DNA of 64,000 bases from G965279355 sp965279355 (GCA_965279355.1 OZ257155.1:744001-808000), one strand, 5' to 3'; counted from the stretch's first letter, positions 37,342-45,020 are shown. Notes: a model not told the origin generated them from the sequence alone. A program made the numbers and translations.

Positions 37342-37978
37342 ATGTCCGGGTAACGTTGAGCCCGAGCACGATATCGAACCGGCCGTTGAGTTCGTCGCCG
37401 TTCGCCTGCAGCGGCACAATGACACTCTTGCGCGCTTCGGGATCGCGGATGTTGCGGAGCAGGCCGTCGCGCTCATTGCCCGGCTCGCCCTCCACATACA
37501 TCTGCGTCACCAGCTTGCCGCCCTGCGGAACCGTAACAGCGAAATGGATATGCGGCGTGCGGCCGGGATAGGCGATCGGACGGATCGTTCTGAAACGATA
37601 GGCGCCGTCCGTCGCGGAGACCGTCTCGCCATAACCCTGGAAGCCGGGATCGAGCGGCACATTGCGGCTGTCGCCGGCATGGTGATAGCGGCCGAACGCA
37701 TTGCACTGCCAGATCTCGACTCGCGCGCCCGGCACTGCCCGCCCCTGCACATCGCGCACGCGCCCGAACACATGCGCGATCGTGCCCTGCGCGCGCGACT
37801 GCGCGCCGGATACGGTCACCAGATCGGCATCGCGATCGAGCGGAAATTCACGCGGATAGAACGGACCCAGCGTCTGCGCCGGTGTCGCGACGAGATCGGC
37901 CGCGCTGACGAGACGCGGCGCCAGCAGGACACCAGTGACGGCCCCCGCCAGAAACCCGCGACGCGTCTTCAGACTCAC
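37340..37978 (-). CDS. Tat-exported intradiol ring-cleavage dioxygenase-like protein
   Basis: A 212-aa protein with a twin-arginine signal (K-T-R-R-G-F-L-A-G) and a domain of the protocatechuate 3,4-dioxygenase/catechol 1,2-dioxygenase fold: T-L-G-P-F-Y-P, V-E-I-W-Q-C-N-A-F-G-R-Y, and R-T-P-H-I-H-F. The Tyr and His iron ligands are visible. Export of such an enzyme to the periplasm is seen in a subgroup of uncharacterised intradiol dioxygenases. It overlaps the upstream small membrane protein gene by four bases (ATGA). Confidence 0.87.
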   Translation of the reverse strand: MSLKTRRGFLAGAVTGVLLAPRLVSAADLVATPAQTLGPFYPREFPLDRDADLVTVSGAQSRAQGTIAHVFGRVRDVQGRAVPGARVEIWQCNAFGRYHHAGDSRNVPLDPGFQGYGETVSATDGAYRFRTIRPIAYPGRTPHIHFAVTVPQGGKLVTQMYVEGEPGNERDGLLRNIRDPEARKSVIVPLQANGDELNGRFDIVLGLNVTRT

Positions 37979-38256
37979 GACCCCCAGCGGCGATGCTGCA
38001 GCGACGTATAGGTCGATTGCGGACCGAACATCGGGTCGAGCCAGGTCGGGTCGTCGCGCTCTATGAGCGGCAGATCGGAATCCGGCGCTGATCCTTCACG
38101 GCTGAGCACGCCCACCCGCTGCGCCGGCGTCGATGCACCGATCAGGTGCGGGGGTGTCTTGGGAAGCATGGTGTGAGCGGCAATCGCGCCAATCAGCGCG
38201 AGAGCGACGATCCATGCCGCGGAAACTTCATTAAAATATCTATTCATGACCTTCAT
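37975..38256 (-). CDS. small membrane-anchored protein coupled to the dioxygenase
   Basis: A protein of about 93 aa with one N-terminal hydrophobic helix (A-A-W-I-V-A-L-A-L-I-G-A-I-A-A-H) and a Pro/Asp-rich periplasmic tail ending R-R-W-G-S. Either ATG at 38256 or 38247 could be the start. It overlaps the dioxygenase start by four bases, so the two are translated together. Its function is unknown; an anchor or maturation partner for the exported dioxygenase is a guess. Confidence 0.6.
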   Translation of the reverse strand: MKVMNRYFNEVSAAWIVALALIGAIAAHTMLPKTPPHLIGASTPAQRVGVLSREGSAPDSDLPLIERDDPTWLDPMFGPQSTYTSLQHRRWGS

Positions 38257-38374
38257 GTACCCCGTCTTGTGGGGTTTCTTCCGTAATACACGAGAAATAC
38301 CGCACATTCCTGCGCGGGTCTGTGACCCAGATCACTCGATCCGGGTCTTGGCCGGACTCACTCGCTGGCGCCCG

Positions 38375-39139
38375 TCACTCGAAGGCAAACGCCGCCATGC
38401 TGAGTGTGCCGTGGGCGAAACTGCTGTGAATCCGCCGCCCTTTGCTCCCGGCCCCGGCGGCGACGTACAGGGGCAGGAAATGCTCGTCACGCGGATGCGC
38501 GAGCCGGGCATTCGGTGCCTGCCGCTTGTAGTCGATGAGGGCCGCTTCATCGCCCGATTCGACGGTTTTGACCAGCCAATCGTCGAAGTCTTTGACCCAG
38601 TCCGCGACGTGACCGTGATTGCCGCGTTCCATCACCCTCAGATTATGGGTCGCGGTGCCGCTGGCGAGAATCAACACGCCCTCTTCACGCAAAGGTGCGA
38701 GCGCACGACCGACCTGCACATGGTGCGCCGGCCCGAGCGGAAACTGGATGGACAGCTGCGTCACCGGGATATCGGCGTCGGGATACATCAGCAGCAGCGG
38801 CGTCCAGGCGCCATGATCGAGCCCGCGTTCGGGATCGGTCCCCGCCTGGAAGCCGGCCTTGCCCAGCAGATCGACCGCGCGTCTCGCGAGATCGGGCGCG
38901 CCGGGTGCGGGATAGCTCAGGTCGTACAGCGCCTGCGGGAAGCCGTAGAAATCGTAGATCGTCTCCGGCGTCTTCGCGGTGCTGGCCATCGGCGCATCGG
39001 TTTCCCAATGCGCGGAGACGGCGAGAATCGATTTCGGCCGGCCGAGCTCGCGGCCGAGCCCCTTGAGGAAGTCCCGTCCCGGGATTTCCTCAAAGCAGAT
39101 CATCGGCGATCCATGGCTGACGTAGACGGCGGGTAACAT
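38375..39139 (-). CDS. DODA-type extradiol ring-cleavage dioxygenase (LigB/YgiD family)
   Basis: A 254-aa LigB-type dioxygenase. The metal ligands are in the opening Y-V-S-H-G-S-P-M and in S-A-H-W-E-T, with further conserved parts L-S-Y-P-A-P-G-A-P and D-H-G-A-W-T-P-L. Relatives cleave DOPA or catechols between or next to the hydroxyls. It lies nine bases after doxX and is the last gene of the operon controlled from the HxlR region. Confidence 0.9.
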   Translation of the reverse strand: MLPAVYVSHGSPMICFEEIPGRDFLKGLGRELGRPKSILAVSAHWETDAPMASTAKTPETIYDFYGFPQALYDLSYPAPGAPDLARRAVDLLGKAGFQAGTDPERGLDHGAWTPLLLMYPDADIPVTQLSIQFPLGPAHHVQVGRALAPLREEGVLILASGTATHNLRVMERGNHGHVADWVKDFDDWLVKTVESGDEAALIDYKRQAPNARLAHPRDEHFLPLYVAAGAGSKGRRIHSSFAHGTLSMAAFAFE

Positions 39140-39148
39140 GGTTGCACC

Positions 39149-39577
39149 TTATACAGGACGGGACCGCAAAGTCCCCAGGATTGGTGTTGCACGCAGCGCA
39201 TAGGCGCCATCGCCGATCAGCGCTTGGGCAATGCTGACCACGATGAGGAACAGCGGATATTCCCAGCCGCCATTGGCGGCGCTGAAGACCCAGCTATTGC
39301 CCGCATGCACCCACAGGGCGCCGAGCAGGATCGGGATCAGGGCCAGCGAAACCGCGCGGCTCCACACGCCCAGCACCAGCATCACGCCGCCGATCAGCTC
39401 GGCGAAGAACGTGAGATAGGCAAGGGCCGTCGGCAGACCGAGCGAGACGAAGAACTGCGCCGTCCCGTCGAGAGTGAACATGAAGTATTTCAGGACAAGC
39501 GAATGCGCGATGTACATGACGCCGAGCGAGATGCGAAGGAGTGCGGCGCCGAGTTCGGTGGAACGGTCATTGGTCAT
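39149..39577 (-). CDS. DoxX-family membrane protein
   Basis: A 142-aa DoxX protein with four membrane helices and the family motif L-R-I-S-L-G-V-M-Y near the start. DoxX proteins are linked to redox protection and, in Bacillus (CatD), to catechol/quinone defence. GAGAAG lies about 9 bases before the ATG. It sits between the flavoprotein and the dioxygenase genes in one operon. Confidence 0.9.
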   Translation of the reverse strand: MTNDRSTELGAALLRISLGVMYIAHSLVLKYFMFTLDGTAQFFVSLGLPTALAYLTFFAELIGGVMLVLGVWSRAVSLALIPILLGALWVHAGNSWVFSAANGGWEYPLFLIVVSIAQALIGDGAYALRATPILGTLRSRPV

Positions 39578-39615
39578 GGGTCGGACTTCTCTTTAGAGGG
39601 CGATTGAGGAGAAAA

Positions 39616-40209
39616 TCAGGCAGCCTGCGGCAGCACGGTCAACCGCGAGGCGAGTTCCGCGACACGACGGCCGAGATGTTCCGCCGTCTTGCGGTCGCTT
39701 TCGATCGGCGCGTTCTCGGGCGACGCATCCGCGTCGGACTGCGCCATCGCACCGATGAAGCTGCCGAGCCGGTTGAGATCCTGGACGCTGCCCTTGCTCG
39801 AGTTGTTGCCGGGTAGCAGGTCGAGACCGACCCACACCATGCCGTGCTGCATGGCGAACAGCGCGAGCTGGAACAGCGAATTCAGCTTGTCGCCGTTCTG
39901 CGAGGCGGAGTTGGTGAAGCCGGCCGCGATCTTGTTGCGCCAGGTCTGCGCCATCCAGCCCTTCGACGTGCTGTCCATGAAGGCTTTGAACGGCGCCGAC
40001 ACGCTGCCCATGTAGGTCGGGGCGCCGAAGACGATGCCGTCGGCCGCGTCAATCTCGGCCGCCCGCGCCTCCGCCTGGTCGACCGGGATCAGGAGCGCCG
40101 CCGCGCCCGCGACGGACTCAACGCCGCGCGCGACCGCTTCGGCCTGCACCTTCGTGTGGCCGTAGCCCGAGTGATAGACGACGGCAACACAGACAGTATT
40201 CGCAGCCAT
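39616..40209 (-). CDS. flavodoxin-fold NAD(P)H:quinone oxidoreductase, WrbA-like
   Basis: A 197-aa FMN-binding protein. The FMN phosphate loop is V-V-Y-H-S-G-Y-G-H-T-K, followed by F-G-A-P-T-Y-M-G-S and F-M-D-S-T-S-K-G-W-M, close to the WrbA/NAD(P)H-quinone reductase group that reduces quinones by two electrons. AGGAG lies 8 bases before the ATG at 40209. It is the first gene of the operon with doxX and the extradiol dioxygenase. Confidence 0.88.
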   Translation of the reverse strand: MAANTVCVAVVYHSGYGHTKVQAEAVARGVESVAGAAALLIPVDQAEARAAEIDAADGIVFGAPTYMGSVSAPFKAFMDSTSKGWMAQTWRNKIAAGFTNSASQNGDKLNSLFQLALFAMQHGMVWVGLDLLPGNNSSKGSVQDLNRLGSFIGAMAQSDADASPENAPIESDRKTAEHLGRRVAELASRLTVLPQAA

Positions 40210-40273
40210 GGGAAGCGCTCCTGGGGAGGGGTTGTTTCGTGGGGTCATATTGGTTACATAAAGTGACTAGATC

Positions 40274-40302
40274 GATTTAGGACCTGTAGTTACTATTGTA
40301 AA
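40274..40302 (-). promoter_or_regulatory. promoter of the wrbA-doxX-dioxygenase operon
   Basis: On the minus strand: -35 TTTACA (40302-40297), a 17-base spacer, and -10 TAAATC (40279-40274). The transcript would start near 40267 and run into the flavoprotein gene. Confidence 0.55.
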
Positions 40303-40322
40303 GTAGGTACCGTTTAGTAACT
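40288..40322. promoter_or_regulatory. probable HxlR-type operator
   Basis: A palindrome TACT-N7-AGTA at 40291-40305 covers the -35 box of the divergent operon. It is embedded in a wider 8-bp inverted repeat, AGTTACTA at 40288-40295 and TAGTAACT at 40315-40322. The geometry fits a winged-helix dimer of the neighbouring HxlR regulator. Confidence 0.55.
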
Positions 40323-40349
40323 TAGGGTCGTATTCGGAGGTGCCGTTTT

Positions 40350-40748
40350 ATGAATATGCCTTGTAGTCCAATGGGTTGCCCGATGGATTCCCTGCTCCGC
40401 CTGCTGATGGGGCCGTGGACCACGTATATTTTGTACGTCCTCCGCACAAAGGGCCCGACCCGCTTCGGCGAACTCAAGCGTCAGGTGGCAGGAGTGTCTG
40501 CAAAGGTTCTGACCGGCAGGCTTCGCTTGCTTGAGCAGGCCGAGGTCATCGAGCGTCATTATGAGCCGACGATCCCGCCGCAGGTGACCTATGCCCTGTC
40601 GGCTCGCGGGCGTGAGCTTGCGGCGGTCATCGACAAGCTGGATGGGATCGCAAAGCAGTGGCAGCAGGAGGATCAGGCGAAACCCGCCCCGGCGCCCAAG
40701 GCCGCGACAGCACGCACGCGAACCAAGCCGGAAGACGCGACCGCCTGA
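40350..40748 (+). CDS. HxlR-family transcriptional regulator, probable thiol/quinone sensor
   Basis: A 132-aa winged-helix regulator with the HxlR core (L-L-R-L-L-M-G-P-W-T-T-Y-I-L-Y, R-F-G-E-L-K-R, K-V-L-T-G-R-L-R-L-L). Cys5 and Cys10 lie just before the first helix; Cys10 aligns with the conserved redox Cys of YodB/QorR-type sensors. GGAGG lies 9 bases before the ATG. It is divergent from the flavoprotein operon and probably represses it and itself. The C-terminal tail is Ala/Pro/Lys-rich. Confidence 0.9.
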   Translation: MNMPCSPMGCPMDSLLRLLMGPWTTYILYVLRTKGPTRFGELKRQVAGVSAKVLTGRLRLLEQAEVIERHYEPTIPPQVTYALSARGRELAAVIDKLDGIAKQWQQEDQAKPAPAPKAATARTRTKPEDATA

Positions 40749-40825
40749 CGCAATCGTGCGCCGCGCCAGCGCGCGACTTCCCGGAGGGGCGTGGTAATAT
40801 CCGCGCCTCTCAGGGAGGAATAAAA

Positions 40826-41785
40826 ATGGCAAAATTGCTTTATGCCGCGCTTGCGCTGGCCTTGTCCGCGACCGGCGTGGCAGCACAGGATTATCCGAAC
40901 AAGCCCGTCCGCCTGATGGTTGGCTTCGCAGCCGGCGGCGGCACAGACATCACAGCCCGCATTGTCGGCAAGAAACTCACCGAGAATCTCGGACAGCAAT
41001 TCGTGATCGAGAACCGCGCGGGCGGCGGCGGCATCATTGCCGCGGAACTCGTCGCGCAGGCGCCGGGCGATGGCTACACGATCATGCTGGGCACGGTCGG
41101 CGTCTATGCCGTCAGCCCGCACATGCAGAAGCTCAACTTCGACATTGAGCGGGACTACCTGCCGATCACGATGGGCGTGACCTTCCCCAATGTGCTGGTC
41201 GTGCATCCCAGCTCGAAGGCAATGACCCTTGCCGACTACATCACGATGGCAAAGGACCAGAGCAACCGCCTCGCCTATGGGAGTTCCGGCGTCGGCGGCG
41301 CCGGCCATCTCGCCGGTGAATTGCTGAAGATGATGGCCAAGATCGATGTCCCGCATGTCGCCTATCGCGGCGGCGGTCCGGCGATGGCCGATCTTCTCGG
41401 CAACCAGGTGCCCTCGGTGTTCGCGTCGCTGCCAAGCGCTCTGCCGCAGATCCAGGAAAACAAGATCCGCGCCCTCGCGGTGACCGGCGCGAAACGTTCT
41501 ACAGATATGCCGACCGTGCCGACCGTCGCGGAAGCCGGCTACCCCGGCTATGAGGCCACCAACTGGTACGCCTATGTCGCGCCAAAGGGCACGCCGCGGG
41601 CCATCATCGAAAAGCTGAGCGCGGAAATCGGCCGCGCCCAGCGCGACCCGGACGTGCTCAAGGAGTTCGCCAAGCACGGTCTGGAGCCGGCAGCCGGCAC
41701 ACCGGAAGAACTCGCCGCCTACATCAAGAAGGAATCCACGACCTGGGCCCGGGTCGTCAAGGAAGCCAACATCAAAGCCGACTAA
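40826..41785 (+). CDS. tripartite tricarboxylate transporter-type substrate-binding protein (Bug/TctC)
   Basis: A 319-aa periplasmic receptor of the Bug family. A Sec signal precedes Q-D-Y-P-N-K-P-V-R-L-M-V-G-F-A-A-G-G-G-T-D, the usual Bug opening. AGGGAGGA is a strong ribosome site. No TctA or TctB membrane gene is next to it, as is typical for the many orphan Bug proteins. The ligand is unknown. Confidence 0.93.
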   Translation: MAKLLYAALALALSATGVAAQDYPNKPVRLMVGFAAGGGTDITARIVGKKLTENLGQQFVIENRAGGGGIIAAELVAQAPGDGYTIMLGTVGVYAVSPHMQKLNFDIERDYLPITMGVTFPNVLVVHPSSKAMTLADYITMAKDQSNRLAYGSSGVGGAGHLAGELLKMMAKIDVPHVAYRGGGPAMADLLGNQVPSVFASLPSALPQIQENKIRALAVTGAKRSTDMPTVPTVAEAGYPGYEATNWYAYVAPKGTPRAIIEKLSAEIGRAQRDPDVLKEFAKHGLEPAAGTPEELAAYIKKESTTWARVVKEANIKAD

Positions 41786-41808
41786 GCCAAACAACGGAGC
41801 AGATTTTT

Positions 41809-42789
41809 ATGCGTGCGTACTATCTCGGCGCGCCGAACGGCGTTCCCGTTCTGGAACTGCGTGACGTGCCGATGCCCGAACCGAAAGCCGGACAGGTTCT
41901 GGTTCGGGTCAGGAGTGCCGGTCTCAATCGCGGCGAGTTCATCGTCGGACACGGCATCTCGCTGGGCAAGGGCCAGACCGGCGGCAAGCCGAGCGGCATC
42001 GAGGCCGCGGGCGAGATCGAGGCGCTGGGAGAAGGCGTCACGACGCACAAGGTCGGCGACCGCGTCATGGGCCGCGCCGGCGGCGGATTCTCCGAGTACA
42101 CGCTGATGGATGCGCGGGATGCGATGCCGGTGCCCGAGCATCTCTCCTGGGCGGAAGCCGCCGCGTTTCCGATCACCTTCCTGACCGCCTACGACATGCT
42201 GGTCAGCGAAGGCCAAATGAAATCGGGCGAATGGGTGCTGATCACCGGCGCGTCCTCCGGTGTCGGCGTCGCCAGCTTGCTCACGGCGAAGGCCCTGGGC
42301 GGCAAGGTCATCGGCACGTCAGGTTCGGCGGAGAAGCTTGCGCAGCTGAAGGCGCTGGGGCTCGATCATGGCATTCAGGTGCGCGGGCCCCTTCCCGTCG
42401 ATGAGATCCGGAAGATCACCGGTGGCCATGGCGTCGACATCGTCATCAACAATGTCGGCGGCACCGTATTTCCGTCCTGCATCGCCTCGATGGCCTATCG
42501 TGGGCGACTGGCGACGGTGGGTTACGTCGACGGCGTCGTCGAAGCCACGCTCGACCTCAATGAGCTGCACGCGAGCCGTCTCAAGGTCTACGGCGTCAGC
42601 AACAAGCGGCGTCCCAAGGAAGAGCAGCTTCAGAATGCCGCGGGCCTGATCCGCGACATTCTCCCGCTCTTGAAGGCCGGCGAGATCAAGCCGGTGCTGG
42701 ACAAGGCATTCCCGTTCGATCAGTTGCCGGCCGCGCAGGCGCGCATGCTGTCCAACGAGCAGCTCGGCAAGATCGTCGTCACGCTCTGA
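41809..42789 (+). CDS. zinc-independent medium-chain quinone oxidoreductase
   Basis: A 326-aa NADPH:quinone reductase/zinc-free MDR protein. It has the N-terminal GroES-like domain (G-L-N-R-G-E-F) and the Rossmann motif I-T-G-A-S-S-G-V-G-V-A, and no zinc-binding cysteines. It starts 23 bases after the Bug gene and probably shares its transcript. Its role may relate to quinone or enone detoxification. Confidence 0.9.
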   Translation: MRAYYLGAPNGVPVLELRDVPMPEPKAGQVLVRVRSAGLNRGEFIVGHGISLGKGQTGGKPSGIEAAGEIEALGEGVTTHKVGDRVMGRAGGGFSEYTLMDARDAMPVPEHLSWAEAAAFPITFLTAYDMLVSEGQMKSGEWVLITGASSGVGVASLLTAKALGGKVIGTSGSAEKLAQLKALGLDHGIQVRGPLPVDEIRKITGGHGVDIVINNVGGTVFPSCIASMAYRGRLATVGYVDGVVEATLDLNELHASRLKVYGVSNKRRPKEEQLQNAAGLIRDILPLLKAGEIKPVLDKAFPFDQLPAAQARMLSNEQLGKIVVTL

Positions 42790-42811
42790 CGGCAGGACAG
42801 TCCGGAAACAA

Positions 42812-42839
42812 AAAAGGCCGCCCGTGAGGGCGGCCTTTT
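42812..42839. terminator. intrinsic terminator between the oxidoreductase gene and rpsD
   Basis: A perfect stem GGCCGCCC/GGGCGGCC with loop GTGA is flanked by A- and T-runs, so it can serve both convergent transcripts. Confidence 0.93.
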
Positions 42840-42858
42840 CCTTGGATCGGAGAACCGG

Positions 42859-43473
42859 TCAGCGCGAATAGAATTCGACGACCAGGTTCGGTTCCATCTG
42901 CACCGGATACGGCACATCGGCGAGCTTGGGCCCGCGAACGAACGTACCCTTCATCGCCTTGTGATCGACGGCGACGTAATCCGGAATCTGGCGCTCGGCC
43001 GAAGCCGCGGCTTCGAGAACGATGCCGAGTTCCTTGCTCTTCTGCTTCAGCTCGATCGTGTCGTTGTCTTCGACGAGATACGACGCGATGTCGACCTTCT
43101 TGCCGTTGACACGGATATGGCCATGGCTGACGAGCTGGCGCGCGGCGAACGGGGTCGGCGCGAACTTCATGCGGTAGACCACCGCATCCAGACGACGCTC
43201 GAGCAGTTCCACCAGGTTCTCGCCGGTGTCGCCACGACGACGCGCGGCTTCCTCGTAGGTGCGGCGGAACTGCCGCTCCGTGATGTTGCCGTAGTAGCCC
43301 TTGAGCTTCTGCTTCGCCTGAAGCTGAATGCCGAATTCAGTCGGCTTGCGACGGCGCTGGCCGTGCTGGCCCGGACCGTATTCACGCTTGTTGAGCGGGC
43401 TCTTGGCCCGGCCCCAAAGATTCACGCCAAGACGGCGGTTGATCTTGTATTTCGACTGAACGCGCTTCGTCAT
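42859..43473 (-). CDS. rpsD: 30S ribosomal protein S4
   Basis: Primary 16S rRNA-binding protein of the small subunit, 204 aa. The opening T-K-R-V-Q-S-K-Y-K-I-N-R-R-L-G, the S4 domain (R-R-L-D-A-V-V-Y-R) and the C-terminal V-E-F-Y-S-R are typical. It stands alone, transcribed from a strong promoter at 43549-43576. Confidence 0.97.
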   Translation of the reverse strand: MTKRVQSKYKINRRLGVNLWGRAKSPLNKREYGPGQHGQRRRKPTEFGIQLQAKQKLKGYYGNITERQFRRTYEEAARRRGDTGENLVELLERRLDAVVYRMKFAPTPFAARQLVSHGHIRVNGKKVDIASYLVEDNDTIELKQKSKELGIVLEAAASAERQIPDYVAVDHKAMKGTFVRGPKLADVPYPVQMEPNLVVEFYSR

Positions 43474-43519
43474 CGGCTGGTCCGCTTGCTCCGCTCGGAG
43501 AGGGTATGAAAATGGAACC

Positions 43520-43536
43520 GGCGGCCATGGGCCGCC
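43520..43536 (-). promoter_or_regulatory. hairpin in the rpsD 5' leader
   Basis: GGCGGCC and GGCCGCC form a 7-bp stem with a three-base loop, starting a few bases after the predicted rpsD transcript start. It may stabilise the mRNA or be a regulatory leader; there is no T-run. Confidence 0.4.
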
Positions 43537-43548
43537 GAGGTGGCCGGT

Positions 43549-43576
43549 AATATACTTGCGTTCCCGGCCCTGTCAA
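43549..43576 (-). promoter_or_regulatory. strong sigma-70-type promoter of rpsD
   Basis: On the minus strand: -35 TTGACA (perfect), 16-base spacer, -10 TATATT. The -35 contains the TGA that was the original trmJ stop before the transposon inserted. The transposon target duplication begins 7 bp upstream of the -35. Confidence 0.8.
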
Positions 43577-43583
43577 ACTTGTT

Positions 43584-43591
43584 TCGGCCCA
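43584..43591. repeat. target-site duplication, left copy
   Basis: TCGGCCCA directly precedes the left terminal repeat and is identical to the eight bases after the right one. Confidence 0.9.
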
Positions 43592-43609
43592 GGTAGTGGG
43601 TCAGTTTGA
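43592..43609 (+). repeat. left terminal inverted repeat
   Basis: GGTAGTGGGTCAGTTTGA; its exact reverse complement lies at 46185-46202. Confidence 0.93.
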
Positions 43610-43667
43610 AATCCCACGTAATCAAAGGCTTATTGGGGCCTGACGGCCCCGGTGATATAGTCCACTC

Positions 43668-43889
43668 ATGGTCGAAAAACGCCAGAAACGCCCCCGGGAC
43701 CCGATTAGCCTCGCCAAATTGATAGGCGACATCGCGACCGGAGAGGTTAACGATTCGGCCCCTGACAAGCGAGACCCTGCCGCCGTGGCCTTGGGCCAGC
43801 GCGGCGGTAGGGCCCGCGCCAGCACCTTGAGCAAAAAGAAGCGCGCCGAAATCGCTAAGAAAGCCGCCGCTGCCCGTTGGGGTCGTTAA
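43668..43889 (+). CDS. small basic passenger protein, 73 aa
   Basis: A charged protein with an Arg/Lys-rich N-terminus (V-E-K-R-Q-K-R-P-R-D), a middle part D-P-A-A-V-A-L-G-Q-R-G-G-R-A-R-A and a tail L-S-K-K-K-R-A-E-I-A-K-K-A-A-A-A-R-W. The tail motif recurs at the N-terminus of the P63C protein in the same element, so it may be a nucleic-acid or partner-binding helix. No strong ribosome site is seen. Its 3' end overlaps the convergent P63C gene by 35 bases. Confidence 0.7.
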   Translation: MVEKRQKRPRDPISLAKLIGDIATGEVNDSAPDKRDPAAVALGQRGGRARASTLSKKKRAEIAKKAAAARWGR

Positions 43890-44937
43890 GCGGCAACTCC
43901 AACGTCGAGCCTTTTTTCGGCATGGCCTGATCCACCATGTGAAGGAAACGCTGCCATCCGTGGCCGTTCGCAATGGCGACCCGCTGGAGCATAACCAGCG
44001 AGTAGAGATGCTGAGCGAGCATCGGATCACCGATATCGTCCGTCAGCCATTGATGTAGCTTGTTCGGGCGGTGCCCATGCTCATTTTTCGGCGACTTTTT
44101 GACCAATTCATCGAGAACGCCGGGGCCCAACCGCTTGTAGACGAGGTCATTGATGTAGTGCCCGACTACGCTGTAGCGGTTCTTTTTCATTCCGGGCCAG
44201 ACCCATCCCTTGAGCCGGTAGATGTTCACGAAGAATTCTTCGGGGAACTTCTGAACCCAAGCCGCGAGTTGTTCGCGAATGACGAGCTTCAGATATTCCT
44301 GAAGTGCGTTCTGCGGTCGCACCTTTTCGTAGCCGGTCGCCTCGTCAATGAGGGCGACAATGCCGGTCTCGGCAAGGGCCCGCAGCAACAACTCAGCCTT
44401 TTGCGCTTTACCGAGTTGCTGGGCTTGCAGCTTCCCGTCTTCACGGGCCCGCAGCCAGATATTGCAGACGGCGGGCAAGATCGCGGCGTCATAGCCGCGA
44501 ACAATGCGCTCGCCTTCGATGTAGTCGATGGGGGCCAGGGGCCCATCAATCAACTCGTCGGTAATATACGGCTCCAACTGCTCGGGAGCGATAAACAGGG
44601 GAAGAAGGGCCCCTTGGTCCTCCATCGCCTTTTTCTTACGTTTCGACGCGCCGCTCCGGGAGCCAAGCAACGCATTAGTGATTCCGTTTTCGGACAATAC
44701 CCGCTGCACGCCGTTGGGCCCGTTGATGACGGCACACGGGATTTGCACCCCCGCCAAGTCGAGGACGTTGCTGAACCCCTCGATAACGTGGGGCAGATTG
44801 TCGCTCGTGCTGAGGGCCCGCTTGGCCGCCCAGCGCTGCCGGGCCGCTTCAGAGGCAATCTCAGAGCGTTTTTCGGGGGATAGGTTGCGGGCCCGTGCAT
44901 AGCCACTACGGGCCCGGCCAGTCGGTTCATCTTCCAT
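43855..44937 (-). CDS. P63C-domain protein carried by the transposon
   Basis: A 360-aa protein. N-terminal residues about 19-40 hold L-S-P-E-K-R-S-E-I-A-S-E-A-A-R-Q-R-W, then K-R-A. The P63C domain lies near residues 185-330: D-E-A-T-G-Y-E-K-V-R, F-P-E-E-F-F-V-N-I-Y-R-L-K-G-W, and K-L-H-Q-W-L-T-D-D-I-G. P63C is known from phage and mobile-element proteins, often as the C-terminal part of antirepressor-like proteins; its biochemical role is unclear. GGAG lies 8 bases before the ATG at 44937. A regulator of transposition or of superinfection is possible but unproven. Confidence 0.85.
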   Translation of the reverse strand: MEDEPTGRARSGYARARNLSPEKRSEIASEAARQRWAAKRALSTSDNLPHVIEGFSNVLDLAGVQIPCAVINGPNGVQRVLSENGITNALLGSRSGASKRKKKAMEDQGALLPLFIAPEQLEPYITDELIDGPLAPIDYIEGERIVRGYDAAILPAVCNIWLRAREDGKLQAQQLGKAQKAELLLRALAETGIVALIDEATGYEKVRPQNALQEYLKLVIREQLAAWVQKFPEEFFVNIYRLKGWVWPGMKKNRYSVVGHYINDLVYKRLGPGVLDELVKKSPKNEHGHRPNKLHQWLTDDIGDPMLAQHLYSLVMLQRVAIANGHGWQRFLHMVDQAMPKKGSTLELPLNDPNGQRRLS

Positions 44938-44938
44938 T

Positions 44939-45018
44939 GCAAGCACTCCGCGTTATGGTGCTTGTAAAATAGGGGCCCACCCCCAATAATACAAGCATTA
45001 TTTATCGGAGTGCTTGTA
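44939..45018. promoter_or_regulatory. divergent control region with four TGCTTG(T/C)A sites
   Basis: The octamer TGCTTGTA occurs at 44959-44966 and 45011-45018, inverted at 44990-44997 (TACAAGCA), and inverted with one change at 44938-44945. The outer copies extend to an 11-bp inverted repeat CGGAGTGCTTG and contain the ribosome sites of the two divergent genes. This looks like operators for one regulator acting on both. Confidence 0.6.
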
Positions 45019-45020
45019 TT

